From positions 1,178,001 to 1,242,000 of the forward strand of contig JACGCN010000003.1 in NCBI GenBank assembly GCA_014905825.1: a DNA stretch of 64,000 nucleotides, in the 5' to 3' direction. Under the pieces are notes generated by a model, which was not told the DNA's origin, did not search any database, and saw only the letters and a list, made by a program, of their open reading frames with translations. Below, one piece after another: positions 49,112 through 62,996 of this stretch (positions are counted from its first letter, which is position 1; each line of letters starts with the position of its first letter). The DNA comes from Lyophyllum atratum (taxonomy: Eukaryota; Basidiomycota; Agaricomycetes; Agaricales; Lyophyllaceae). The position numbers and the translations under genes are program-made.

Positions 49112-49910
49112 GTCGAAGCGAACCGAAAGCACAGGGAGCGCGTTGATAGATGGGAGGAGGACTTTATACCAGCGCCTTTTTTGGGAGCCGAACGCGAGCC
49201 ATGTCAAGCATAATTATGCTGCTGGATTGGGTCGTTCCCTACGGTCAGGCGGAATCAAAACCCCGGAAGGGAACCGAGGAAGTTCTGTCTGCGATGTGTG
49301 CTTCTTCGGCAGGCCCGTATGTCACTTTTATTATTGATGAATGGTTGGAGTTCGTGCTGTCAGCGACATGTTATGACAGTGGTCTCGCACATATTCGGAT
49401 CGACATAGCCTCACCATAATATACAGCTGACGGAATGTGCAGTCGTAGCCTGGTCGTAGCTCCAACAAAGTGGTTGTGGAGGGCAGACTCATCAGAACGT
49501 ACCCCACTAGTACGTTTCTCAGGTACGAAATTAACTGCGAGGACCCCGATCACCACCAGGACGCGTTCTTTGTTCGTGTTTGTCGCCCTTCAACGGTCCA
49601 GGTTAGCCGACGCCCAAGCCCTAGTAGTCATAGACAGGTGTTGGAATTACAGACACCTGCTCCAGTTCTTGAATACTCTAAATGTTCAACGTTTAACAAA
49701 CATTGCTCTCCAATCGACCGTGGACAGGCAGCTGGAAAATATCAGGGTCGGGCATAAGGTGGTTTCAATGTAACAAAGTTAGGAAGTAGCCCGATGGAAA
49801 TACCTCTTTCTATGCCCTCACGACTTATCGCAAGTGATCTTGCTTCGAATTTGGGACCCCAAATACCCATTGCTATCTACACACAGGCAGACACCGTCGA
49901 GAGATACAGA
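49112..49910. other. Intergenic, Ppo promoter and epsilon-COP 3' flank
   Basis: These 799 bases hold the promoter of the Ppo gene and the 3' flank of the COPE gene. Plus-strand frames of 60-112 codons overlap and show no motif. Confidence 0.45.
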
Positions 49911-51025
49911 TTAGGCAGCCAAAGGCGGCACCTCGAACTTGGACGCATATTCGTCAAAGAGAGACTCCTTCTGTGACACATCAAGCACCAACGGGTGGTC
50001 GGGATGCTCAGATACAAATCGCCTGCGGAAAGGGGGTGAAGTAGGATCAAGGAGGTTAATACCATCGAGAAGATCAGTTAACTGGTCTTACGTCCATAAC
50101 TCTTCCGTCTCGGCCTTTTTCATCGCACCTAGGCCCGCGGCAACGACCAAGGCTGCAAGAGTCTCTGCATCATCCTTCTGCTGCCCCAGAGACTCTTCTA
50201 GGTCTGATTTCGCTTCTGGGATCTCATTCCTCAGGATACGTGTCACCCCGCGGGCCGTGAGAATGTGTGGGGAAGTCAAGGATGGGTTTCCAAGCTGCTC
50301 GGTGTAGAAAGAGCTGGTGTTCGAGTAACCATCCTTGCCAGTAACGAGACCAATGGTAGATTCGATGAGTTGAAGGAGGAGATCGTCTTCTGCCCAACGT
50401 TTTGAACGATCGAATTGCTTCCTGGCCAGATCGGGTCGGTTGATAGAGAGGTATATCTGCACAATGACAGAGACACTGAGAACATATGATGGATCAGCGA
50501 ACAGTTAGGGCGATATTCTAGACCCACTACTCACGCTTCCAGATCTTCTGTATCGACACCCAAAGTTTCCAAAGCCTCCTCGACCTCCCCTGCTCGCGCA
50601 AAGGCAGTTCCCGCTAGGACACGCACGAGAGCCTTCTCCTCCTCACTACTTTCAGCATCATCGCCCTCTATTTCAACAGCTAGATCTCGCAGCTCTTCCA
50701 GAGGTGCGTCGATGGCGTCTTTCTCTGCACTCTGCGATGCTGACACGTACTTCGCAAGCGAGGCAGCTGCTTTCAGTGCAACATTCTCCGAGTCTGCGGG
50801 GATCAGCTGTAGCGCAGACTTAGGATCATTGAGAGCGATGTGAGCGCGTGCTTGGTAAAGCAGAGTTGGTCTGTAGGTCGGTGAATTAGGATCGGGAAGA
50901 GTCAAATTAACGAGCGACTTGTATGCGCCTAAGTAAGATGTCAATTGGGGGCTATACTTCGAAACGCACTTGTGAATACCTAGAACAAACTGCTGCTTTA
51001 TATGATAAAGCTCTGAAGAGTCCAT
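49911..51025 (-). CDS. sec28: Coatomer epsilon subunit (epsilon-COP, Sec28), 328 aa
   Basis: This is a COPI coat subunit that stabilises alpha-COP and works in Golgi-to-ER transport. Three exons, 50535-51025, 50092-50475 and 49911-50022, sum to 987 bases in frame. The start MDSSELYHIKQQF is typical. The protein is all-helical with TPR-like repeats (LLYQARAHIALND, then VQIYLSINRPDLARKQF). Conserved family blocks include LLQLIESTIGLVTGKDGYSNTSSFYTEQ (shown here only in part by name) and the C-terminal FVSEHPDHPLV. Length matches the family. An in-frame ATG at 51145 is upstream, but 51025 is the conserved start. Confidence 0.93.
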
Positions 51026-51180
51026 GGATGAAATTATCGACGTAGAAAGTGAATGGTGTTTGAGGTTGTTGTAAATTGTTGGATCTTGAAACACCGGACC
51101 GCGCGAAGGCGGTGTTATTGCCGTGCGCACGCGAAATGAGATCACTGTAAGACGGTTACTACCCGACGACCAACCACTTG

Positions 51181-51187
51181 TATAAAT
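51181..51187 (+). promoter_or_regulatory. TATA-like box before the F-box gene
   Basis: tataaat lies 22 bases before ATG 51209. This leaves a very short 5' leader if it is used from the normal distance. The start of the divergent COPE gene is 156 bases away, so the two genes share a compact promoter. Confidence 0.4.
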
Positions 51188-51208
51188 ACCACCCTTGTAC
51201 TTTTTGCC

Positions 51209-53198
51209 ATGTCAGGAACTCTAGCTGGACTAAGTTCTCCATCCATTTCTTCTTCGAACTCTTCTATGGCAGGTACGTGCTCGCAAGGTCTTGTTTCGCT
51301 GGTTCTTACCTCACTTTAACGGTGCAGTAACGACCTTTACGACCCCTTATGAATTTCAACCTTACCCTCAGACACTCACACCCCATGACGACTCGGACGC
51401 AGACAAGGCTCGACGCCTGATTGACCAGGAGATGCAGGGGCTGGAAGACTCCATCAGAGCCTTAAAGTCGCGCCGGAACATCCTAGCCCCCATCTCCCAT
51501 CTTCCTCCAGAGATGCTCGCTAAGATCTTCTCGTTCCGTGCCGCGGAGTCAGCGGAAAGCATCAACCCGCTGGAATGGGTCAGAGTTAGCCATGTGTCTC
51601 GGCACTGGAGGGCAGTTGCGCTTGACTCCCCAAGCTTGTGGGCCAACCTGGTCTTCACCCGTCCCAAATGGTCCGAAGAGATGCTAAAGCGATCCAAAAT
51701 GGCCAGTTTAGTCGTGAAGGCCGACCTGACATGCATAACTCCCAGGATCTTCGAAGCCGTCCGACTTGCTTTACTCTATGGCTCCCGGGTACAAGAGCTT
51801 CAGCTCCACGCTGCCAGTGCAACCATCGATCGTCTCCTTACCGCCGACCCGTCGTTCGAGGCCCCTATGATCCATTCTCTTTCTCTTTCTGTTCCTCGAA
51901 CCACCCGCTTCGGTACAGACGAAGGCTTCACATTACCAGAGACTGTCCTCAAGGGCGAAACACCATATCTGAGAAAGGTCGACCTGCAGAAGTGCAACAT
52001 CAGTTGGGACTCCTCACTCCTCAAGAGCCTTACTCATTTAACCATCCACGACGTTATCGCTAGCGCCAGACCCACTACACAGCAAGTAATGGACGCTCTC
52101 GAAAGAATGCCTAGCCTTGAGGTTCTCGACCTTCATGATGCATTACCGCTTGCACCAGGAGCAGGGATCTCTGACTCGCCGCCTGACCATATCATCGACC
52201 TTAAACAACTTACCCATCTCGCTATCACATCCACCGTCCCTGAATGTGTCAACCTCGTCAGCCGAATCACGATACCTGCGAGCGCACGCGTTCATCTCAG
52301 CTGCAGTGGCACAGAAGCCACCGGTAGCGATTTTTCGGGCATCATGAAGATCATCTCGAACCCTAGAGGCGCATCTTATCGTCTCGGGGAAAACGACAAC
52401 CAGCCAGAAAGGAAAGCCATTCGCGTTCTGCATGTTCAGCATGAGGCACCCATCAGCCTTGTGGTCCACGGCTGGACCAATCCTCTTCCTCCCCACGAGG
52501 CGCACGTTCGCGTCAACACACCTGATATCCAACTTCACCTTTCGTGGCACCACACTCCCCAGACCAAAGTAGACGCAATCGCAGCCACCATATGCAAAGC
52601 TATTCCTATCGCCCCCCTCCGCTCACTGCGTCTAGCACATGTGGCCGGCATCACGAAAAAGACTTGGACAACCACCTTCGGGCTCTTGCCAAAATTGCAA
52701 AGTGTACACATTGCTGGGGAATCGGCTCACACATTCATCGCGGCGCTTCGTGATGAAGTTCCCATGGAATCTCTAACGAGTCCGGTCACGCCTGGGGGGA
52801 TGCTGGGTGTTAAGCGGCCTAATCTGCGGCGACGGAGGTCGACGGTGCCCACAGTTTACTTCCCCCATCTCAAATCACTCACGCTGGAAGAAGTGAGCTT
52901 CGAGGAGCATGTGGACACATCAGCGCCCTTCGATGATCTTCGGAACTGTATCAAGGAGAGATCAGAACGGAAGGCGGATATTCAAGATTTGCGTTTGCGG
53001 GAATGCAGCTATCTGTACGAGGAGATTGTGGACGTGTTGGAAGAGTTCGTTCCCCATGTGGATTGGGACGGGTTTGAAAACGAAGCCTCGGATGACGAGG
53101 CGTTATACGGCTATGACGAGATGGGGGGCTATATCTTTGGTGGCTATAACTATGATGATTTCGACTTGGACATGGATTTTGGCCATCCGGATTTCTAG
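51209..53198 (+). CDS. F-box protein, 644 aa
   Basis: This is a probable substrate adaptor of an SCF ubiquitin ligase. Exons 51209-51272 and 51328-53198 sum to 1935 bases in frame. After a helix (RRLIDQEMQGLEDSIRALKS) comes the F-box at about residues 85-140 (ISHLPPEMLAKIF, then VSHVSRHWRAVALDSPSLW). This is the usual layout of the large Agaricomycete F-box family. The rest resembles irregular leucine-rich repeats (LTHLAITS, LRSLRLAHVAGI, LKSLTLEEVSF). The C-terminus is acidic and rich in Tyr and Gly. The first exon was chosen because it restores a start Met and fits the splice phase (GCA G|TA ACG). The target protein is unknown. Confidence 0.9.
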
Positions 53199-54101
53199 GC
53201 AAGCTCGGATTGACCTGGCTGGTCATTGGAGAGATCGTACTAGCTCATACTTCTGCTTATTAGCTTGAACGCTGTCTAATTACAAGTCCCAGATGTAGAA
53301 GACTTTCGACTCTCCTTCAGCCCTATTTGAAAGCCCCGTTTGACCGTTTAAAGGTAGCTTAGCAGGTATTCTGGAATTGGGCTTATCAGGGATCATTGAT
53401 GGGATTGGCCATGGACGTCGCAGGTCATCGTAGCGGCCCGGAGTTCGACGCTGGTTTTATCGGGACAGTGCAACTTTCTTGCTAGTCCATGGCTATATAA
53501 TTCTGATTTTTGTTACTGTACGAGGATTGGCCCTTCTTGGCTTCCTAGGTTATGGAGTTATACGTGATGATAACGGAAAGTTGAGGATGGTGCCACATTT
53601 ATCACGACACGTGGACTCGCTCTCGCTGCGTCACTGGCATCTGTTTCAATGGACTCCGCGATTGCACAAAATAGCATCACGCCCGGGCCAAACCCTGGCC
53701 TTGAAACCCACGGAAGTCAATTCGGAGAACGTTCTGTCCTGTTCTGTCTTCCTACCATCGCGCTGCTCCAAAGAAGCGACAGAACGACCCTGTTCTTCCT
53801 GATCTTTTCGTCCTCTTTCAGAGTCGAGCTCCAGTGGTTGCATATGCTGCCGGGTCACACGTGTCTCCTCACCATTCGAATCTAATATCATTTGATGCCT
53901 TGGAAATCACATTGTACTTGCATCGTTCACGCGTCTCGAGGAAGACCATCACGTCCATGCGCAACGGTAGACGTAGATCATCTTCCGAACTCTCGACGCT
54001 GATAACCTGTTGTCAATGGACAAATGACCTCAGTATAAATCAGGCCGACCAAGGTGACTTGCAGGCCAAGGATCACCCTCTCCCCAGGTTCTCCCCAGGA
54101 A
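53199..54101. other. Intergenic, promoter of the Vps62-like gene
   Basis: No family motif was found in the short frames on either strand. A TATA-like box, tataaat, lies at 54034-54040, 62 bases before the ATG at 54102. Confidence 0.5.
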
Positions 54102-55823
54102 ATGGTTAGCTATGGAGCGCCTTAATCATGAATAGTTTACTGACTTGTGGTGTTATCCGAAGCCTCGCCTCTCAGGTCTTGCTGTCCTTGCGCTCGGTTC
54201 TCTGCTCGCTTTCGCAGCCCCGACACCCGATAACATTGCGCTTGCCAGGAAATACGCACCCCAATGGCGATTCCACACCTCCGAGGTCTACTGGCCGTCG
54301 ACTGTGGAATATCTTTTGGCTGGCCCGATAAAGGTCTGTACGTTCCACCGTCCCATGAGTATTGTTGACCTGGAAAATCATAGCAAACTGATGGCAGTGG
54401 CAAAGTCGTCAACGGTGCTCTTACGACCTCGAATATCGACGACGCCGCTAGCCAGGGCTCTGGACTTTTCCTAACAACCGACATCAACGCTGGAAAGGGC
54501 GGTTTCCTGCGTGGTCAGAACCCATCCACCACTGCCACCTCCGCGTATACTTTCATCGCACCAAAGGTATGACCAAGCTCTCGGCGATCATGGATTTTCG
54601 CTCAATCAGCTTATCAGGCTAATGGTATTGTGGACCTGTACTACTGGCTGTTCACTCCTTTTAATGAAGGCAAGAGTGTTCCTCTTGTCGGGCAAGTCGG
54701 AGACCGTATGTCATTCCCATCATCCCATACGAGATTCTCCATTCATGTCTTGTGCAGATGTCGGTGATTGGGAGCGTATGACGGTTCGCACTGTGAATGG
54801 TGTTGCCACTCAGGTTGACTACCATGCCCACGGAGACACTGGAAGCGGGTAAGATCACATGCATCCTATCGGGAGTGCTTCTTCTCATTGCCTGCATAGC
54901 ACCATCCCATGGGATCAGGCCGTGAAATTTGACAATAACCAACGGCCTGTTGGATATGTTGCCAAAGGCTCTCACGGCTTCTGGGCGACCGCAGGTACCT
55001 TCACTTACGTTGACGCAGTCGTCTTCAAGCTGCAGGACGCCACCTCAGATGGAGGTGTGGCATGGGATACTAAGGATAGCTTAGTCAACCTTGCATACCC
55101 AGACAGCTACAGCGGATCTCTCGACTGGCTCAACTACAAAGGGGCTTGGGGTAATGTCGGCAATACGGACTGCTGGTGGCACGTTTTCTACAATGAATGC
55201 CAGGTTGTGACTGGGCCCCCTGGTCCCCTTCGCGACGATGTGTTGGGTGCTGCCAAGGTCGTTTCCCCTACGAAAGAAAAGATGCAGGGACCACTTTCTG
55301 TACGTCATCCACTGAGTCGGCTGCATCTCCTTCTATTTTATTGACTGGTTTCAAAATAGCAAACGCTTGGAACCGCATCGAAGGATACCACCTCCTCCTT
55401 TACCTTATACGTTGATCCTTCAGTCTTGTCTCAGGCTTCTAGCTCGGGTCATACTCAGCTGGCTGTCAAGCAGATTTGTACTTCTACCATCGAACCCACC
55501 GAGAAGGATAGCAAGCCAGCCACCTCGACGTCCTCTGCAACCGTCCAACTTACCAAGGCAACCAAATTCACTGTACGTATTCCCGTTGCGATCCCTTGTG
55601 CTAGGTTCCTGACATGGCTCCGATGCAGATGACTCCCGACGCTTGCCAGAAGAACTTTTCAGTGACATCATACGCCGTTGGCGCATGCGCTGACGGCAGC
55701 CTCGCAGATTGCACATGGGCCTCTTCCCGAGCTCTGCGCGCATACTCGGCTGATCCTTTGGTCCATGGCATCCAAAGTGCGACCGCGATCACCGTCCTCG
55801 ATCTTGACACATGGAAGTGGTAA
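54102..55823 (+). CDS. Secreted Vps62-like protein (DUF946 family)
   Basis: This is a Vps62/DUF946-type protein. Homologues were first named for vacuolar sorting, but many fungal copies are secreted and of unknown function. The initiator ATG at 54102-54104 is the end of exon 1; intron 54105-54162 follows directly, then CCTCGCCTC. The resulting N-terminus (MPRLSGLAVLALGSLLAFAAP) is a clear signal peptide. Next come YAPQWRFHTSEVYWPSTVEY, IVDLYYWLFTPFNEGK, VGDWERMTVR, HAHGDTGSG, KGSHGFWATAGTFTY and NYKGAWGNV, all typical of the family. The C-terminal 120 residues are Thr/Ser-rich with paired Cys. Introns near 54319-54368, 54568-54617, 54708-54759, 54849-54899, 55300-55359 and 55574-55627 restore the frame. 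Confidence 0.87.
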
Positions 55824-56586
55824 TGCTCCAAACCTTTACTTCCCCATCGCTTCCCGTCCTGTGCTAAATCGATTACGACTTGCTACGACTGCACGACCTT
55901 CATTCGCACTACCGTTCGCTGCGTACGATCCCATCCCGTCCTCGGGTATCTTATACCTTGTTTGGAATACTGAACTCATCGATGTTGTTGCCTGGGCTAA
56001 GACTTCGCGCATCTATAAAGGTATGTAGCCTTGGTTCGGTATAAGTCTGCCAGCCCATGCAAAGGTTTCGTTTGATGATCTACCACTACTCGAGTATTGA
56101 CTAATCACTAACTCTTCCTTTGAGATACCATCTAATTCACGATCGATCATTCAAAGCAACAGCACCTGAGGCCTGAACATCCAAGCTTCACACCACCTGA
56201 ATCTTGTGAACTGGATAGTTTCTCCTGGGCACGACTGGCATTGCCCTTCGTGCGGTCCGCGACCGCACAAGCCTCAAAAAAAATCATTCAATCATCGAAA
56301 ATGATCCGACGATGAGCCTGGTACGACAACGAGAGCTGAAGACTGAACACCTGCTTCATGCCACTCCTCCTCAAAATGACCGCAGCAACAATTTTGCCGT
56401 TCTGGGCTTGGCGGCCTCTGGACCCGCCTGACGCATCGACCGAAACTTCTTTTCCGTGTCATCGCAAGCGGACCTCTTCCCTTGTCCGGGCGGTCCGCAT
56501 TCTGATACTCGTATTATAGTGGCATATTAAAGTTCTCGAATTGGGATTCCGGTTTCTCTTCAGTCACAGGCTTCAGACTTAACGCC
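55824..56586. other. Intergenic, no gene seen
   Basis: This is the 3' flank of the Vps62-like gene and the promoter of the GH43 gene. No frame has a motif. Confidence 0.45.
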
Positions 56587-58139
56587 ATGTTGAAAGCTTT
56601 CTTGTTGCTGTTTGCGTTCGCCACGCAGTCCCTCTTCGTCTTCGGGTTTCAAAACCCCATCAAAGCCACAGATGGGTCTGACCCTTTCATGGTACGCACA
56701 TCTTGACCCACTGCACTCCACGTTTGACGTTCCGCCTCTGCCAAGGTCTTTCACCAAGGATATTACTGTAGGTGCCTTGTGGACATGTTCAAGAAGATTT
56801 TTTGATTTTTGTTCTGAAGACCTGACGTCGACGACGTGGACGAACATCAAAATCACCCGCGCAACGACGATTGCAGGTCTGAAAACTGCCTGCCCCAAAG
56901 ACAGTATGGACTGACAGCACGGCGTCCAGATGCTGCAATATCTGTGCGTCTCCCTTTTGCCGTCTCAGCCTTCGCCGACATTTTTAACCTATTCTTAATC
57001 TAGGGGCACCTGAAATCCACTGGCAAGCCGCCGAAGGCGCTTGGTACATGTCAGTTGCGCCGACAAATGCACAAATTATGCCACTGACTTCTGAAACAGA
57101 TACTACTCGGCAGGCACCAGCGGTACCTTCGATAACCAACGCACACACGCCCTCAAAGGGTCGTCTACTAGCATCTGGAACTCTAGCTGGAGCTACGCCA
57201 GCCGCCTTGCCATTCCCAACCGCGACGTATGGGCGATCGATTCAACGGTCCTCATCACCGGCTCGGGAGCTACCTTGTTTACTCCTCCTGGGATGGTGCA
57301 AGTAAGGCTCTTATCCGTCAACAACCGTTGCTTTTACCTGACTATTTGTATCACCATACTCCCCGGCCAGACCAATGTCTCTATATTTCGTAAGTACTCT
57401 GCGCCATAACCGAAGCCCAAGCTGACCCTCCCCTCTGCTATAGCAAGATGAACAGTGCGACCAGCGTCGGAAACACCGTCAAGATCTCGACGCCCACTTT
57501 CGCCTGGGAGAAGGTTGGCGCCAATGTCAATGAAGGACCAGCAGCAATCTACCACGGCGGCCGTACCTGGATTGTTTTCTCCGCATCAAATTGTGCTGGT
57601 ACGGGCTACACACTCGGCCGCCTCGAGCTGACGGGTTCCGATCCCTTGAATTCGAGCTCCTGGACTAAATACGCGAACCCGATCTTTACCTCTGCTAACG
57701 GGTCAGTATCGAGTCATTATCATGATCACTTTTGGTTCTAATTATAACGCGCGCGTTTGTCTATAGTAACTACCAGGTCGGCGTGAAGTCCTCTAGAACA
57801 CATGACTGTTTTCTGACGTGCTGTGGTATAGCCTGGGCATAATGGATTCTTCGTCAGCCCTTCTGAGAACCAGATCTGGAACGTAAGTGAAGTCCTGCTT
57901 GTGACGCTACCAGTCCCCAGAATACCCACACTCGTACACGTTAGGTCTACCACGCCAACGCCGTGACACCAGGTACTTGCGATGGGAACCGCCGCACCAT
58001 AGTCCAACCGTGAGTTTTTGCATTTCTTCGACCTCAAAAATTCTCACACAATGACGACAGGGTGAACTGGAACAGCGATGGCACTCCTAATCTTGGTTCG
58101 CCCCTTGCACTTTCAGCCAGCATCGCTGAGCCGGTTTAA
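56587..58139 (+). CDS. Secreted GH43 glycosidase (arabinofuranosidase-like), frame broken by two one-base indels
   Basis: This is a GH43-type hydrolase of plant arabinan or xylan side chains. The start MLKAFLLLFAFATQS is a signal peptide. The five-bladed propeller marks are present: catalytic base in GSDPFM, YYLTSTTWTN, APEIHW, WYIYYSAG, the modulator Asp in VWAIDSTVL, GPAAIYHGG, IVFSASNCAG, and PGHNGFF with WNVYHAN near the end. Splicing restores the frame at most introns. However, after LKTACPK the expected WTDSTASRCCNIW block is one base out of phase at the CCCC run 56893-56896. After VLITGS the frame is out again near 57262-57268, where one base seems missing before AGC TAC. In the conceptual frame a stop would follow the first shift. 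A splice from 56903 to 57004 would bypass it, losing about 15 residues. It is either a decaying gene or has sequencing errors. Confidence 0.8.
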
Positions 58140-60433
58140 AATGTCAATATTGTCAAGTATAGTGTAAATGGATACTGTTGTACGAGTACAGGGTAAATAA
58201 CTTGTATGATATGGTTGAATTCCGCCCCCGCATGAAACTACAGATAACTTTCCGGTTTGAATCAGCAAAGTGACGGCGAGTACGAGAGTACTAGCGCGTC
58301 TGGTAATTTTTTTTACCTCCTGGTGGGTATCTACTGAAATTGTCTTATGTCGTGTTTGGGAATCAGGGAAAGTGAGTAAGGCCGTGGTCATAATGTCGAG
58401 AGTGGAGAGTTTATGTCCTGACCGCCATAGCTCAATGTCTGGATGTGGGGCATCTTAGTCGAACGTGCTTACCTGGGGAAAAATATAGGGTGTCATATCG
58501 TATATTCTCAGTGTGCTGCAAGCGATTGGATAGTTCGTCCGTTCCAAATGTGGTGGATGATAGCGTCATGATTCTCCGACCCATGCTGGAAGACGTATCG
58601 AAGATCATATGAGCTTCTCTTCCTGTGCAACGTATGTACGGGCGCGTGCATTTGTAAATCTGCTTTGGCCTGCATAGAGGGGGTATCTGGGTTCCCTGTA
58701 CGTGTCTGGGTGTGTTTGATGGAGTCGTGAGGTGAGATGGTGGTAGCAGACGTTGTGGTGGCGGAAGAAAGCTCATTCAACTTGGAGGAGGTCATAGCGG
58801 TCGTCTTGGACATGATACGTCGTTGAGTGGCGATAGATAGAGGCGAAGGGGATATATAAAGGGGATATACTGGAGTTCCGCCTAAAAGCTGAGACGCTCG
58901 CCCCTATATAGTGCGCGATGGTCTTGAATGATGTCATCGTTGGTGAACATCTAGCTCACTGATCGCTGTGGCGCCTCGGTGGCGCCGCCGCAGTGGAGGG
59001 ACTCAGTCACAACTGTTCAACAAAGTTGTAGTTATTGATACTCAGGGGAAGTCAGGATAACGCGTTCTGGGCGGGTTTAGATCTCTGTTGTGGCTGGCTT
59101 TTTGACCAGGATAGGTTTGAGGTCTGGGTTCTCATCATGACTCGGATGTTTTTCGGATCACAAAGAACTGCTCCTAGAGGCAGAACCTACTCGCCAGTAG
59201 GTTCACGGGTTCTGGTGTTTTCGGGTTCTTCCCGAAGGTCCTCGCTCAAAAACACTGCAAGCTTTACTTCAATTGTTGAACCAGCTTCGACTTCCCCTAT
59301 TGAATTTTACGTCCAGGCGACCATTCGATATAAACATAATTTCACCCACACACAAGGCATCTGAACTATTGCACCAGACCCAAAATTTTCCTGCGAGAGC
59401 TTTGACCTACGGACTGAAGGGACCGTCCGCAGAATTCACGCCGCCCCGTAATCTCAAGCTGATCGACCGATGCTTTTATCACTTCAAACAGCGTTGACAT
59501 CGTGCTGCGGTCCCTGTCCGGGGTCACTTTCCATGAGCTCAGGGTGCAATTGATCTTACGGGATCTGACAGTGATGTATCTCGAACAACAGGTATCGCCC
59601 GATGCCAAAAATGTTTCAGGAGAAACAAGGTACAGCAAATCCCAAAACATGAGTACGAGACATATCACTCCCCTCCAGCTTTGAAAGTTCGGCTCTCTGT
59701 ACTGCACTAGGGCGCATGGCGGGTATCCACCATTATGTCCGGGTCGAGACTCGATTGGATCCTCGGGATTGTAGTCCATCAAAGTTGTGTATCAGTGCAG
59801 GGGTAGGGAGACGTGGATAAGCTGTGATGTCTCGACGTTGAGTATGCCGTGTTTTGAAGATTCTGGTGGGACATGTGTAGCAAAACTTCAGGACTCGGAT
59901 TCAGCAGCTTTGGTAACGTTCACTTCAAGAGCAGGGCTTCCCAACTTTGTCGAGAACGGGTCGATCATCACGTGATAATCTGGGTTTTGCGCAAAAAGCA
60001 AGTGCTGTCGCCGTTGCCATCCCCTTGTTCTTCTCTCTCACCCGGTCGAGCCCACCGTATACCACCGCTGCTCGTTGTCGCCCACAGCGCCGGGCTTCCC
60101 TCGTAATCGTGCGTCGTGACCGTGAGCAAATCAGCTGATTGACACTGACAAGCGAGTATGGACATTACAGCAGCTAGTCAGGATCGCGATTGTCGTCAGA
60201 GGGATCCATCTTGCCATCATTCGTTGCCTACGGTGTCCTGGGATTTGAGGAACAGGTACGCAAATCGTGGGCATCGCTGCAGACCCTCAACCTCACAATT
60301 CATCCAGTGGACTGAACGACCATCTCGCTCCAACTGACATTCGTACGGCCCCCAGGACATGTCCTCGCCACAAAGCGCAATCAATCAACGTTCCTTCCTA
60401 ATCAGCAACGCCGTCAATCAAAAATTACTGTAG
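58140..60433. other. 2.3-kb region with only weak coding signs
   Basis: This holds the GH43 3' flank, one weak candidate small gene (58508-58813, minus strand), and the 5' side of the PAK gene. A 138-codon minus frame at 59366-59782 has no motif. A G+C palindrome-rich spot (ggcgcc twice) lies near 58970-58985. The first PAK exon should lie at the right end, possibly starting at ATG 60359. Confidence 0.4.
58508..58813 (-). CDS. Possible small Thr/Ser-rich protein, 101 aa
   Basis: I recognise no family. The frame opens with MSKTTAMTSSKLNEL and is Thr/Ser-rich for 30 residues, then basic and His-rich. Support is weak: a TATA-like run (tttatatatc on the minus strand, about 58847-58856) sits some 35-45 bases before the ATG. 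There is no CaaX end, so it is not a mating pheromone precursor in this form. It may be a chance frame. Confidence 0.25.
   Translation of the reverse strand: MSKTTAMTSSKLNELSSATTTSATTISPHDSIKHTQTRTGNPDTPSMQAKADLQMHAPVHTLHRKRSSYDLRYVFQHGSENHDAIIHHIWNGRTIQSLAAH

Positions 60434-62996
<2,563 letters not shown>

Noticed and set aside
58508..58813. Mating pheromone precursor
   Set aside because: The small size and TATA-like run are suggestive, but there is no C-terminal CaaX box in any frame that I could join.
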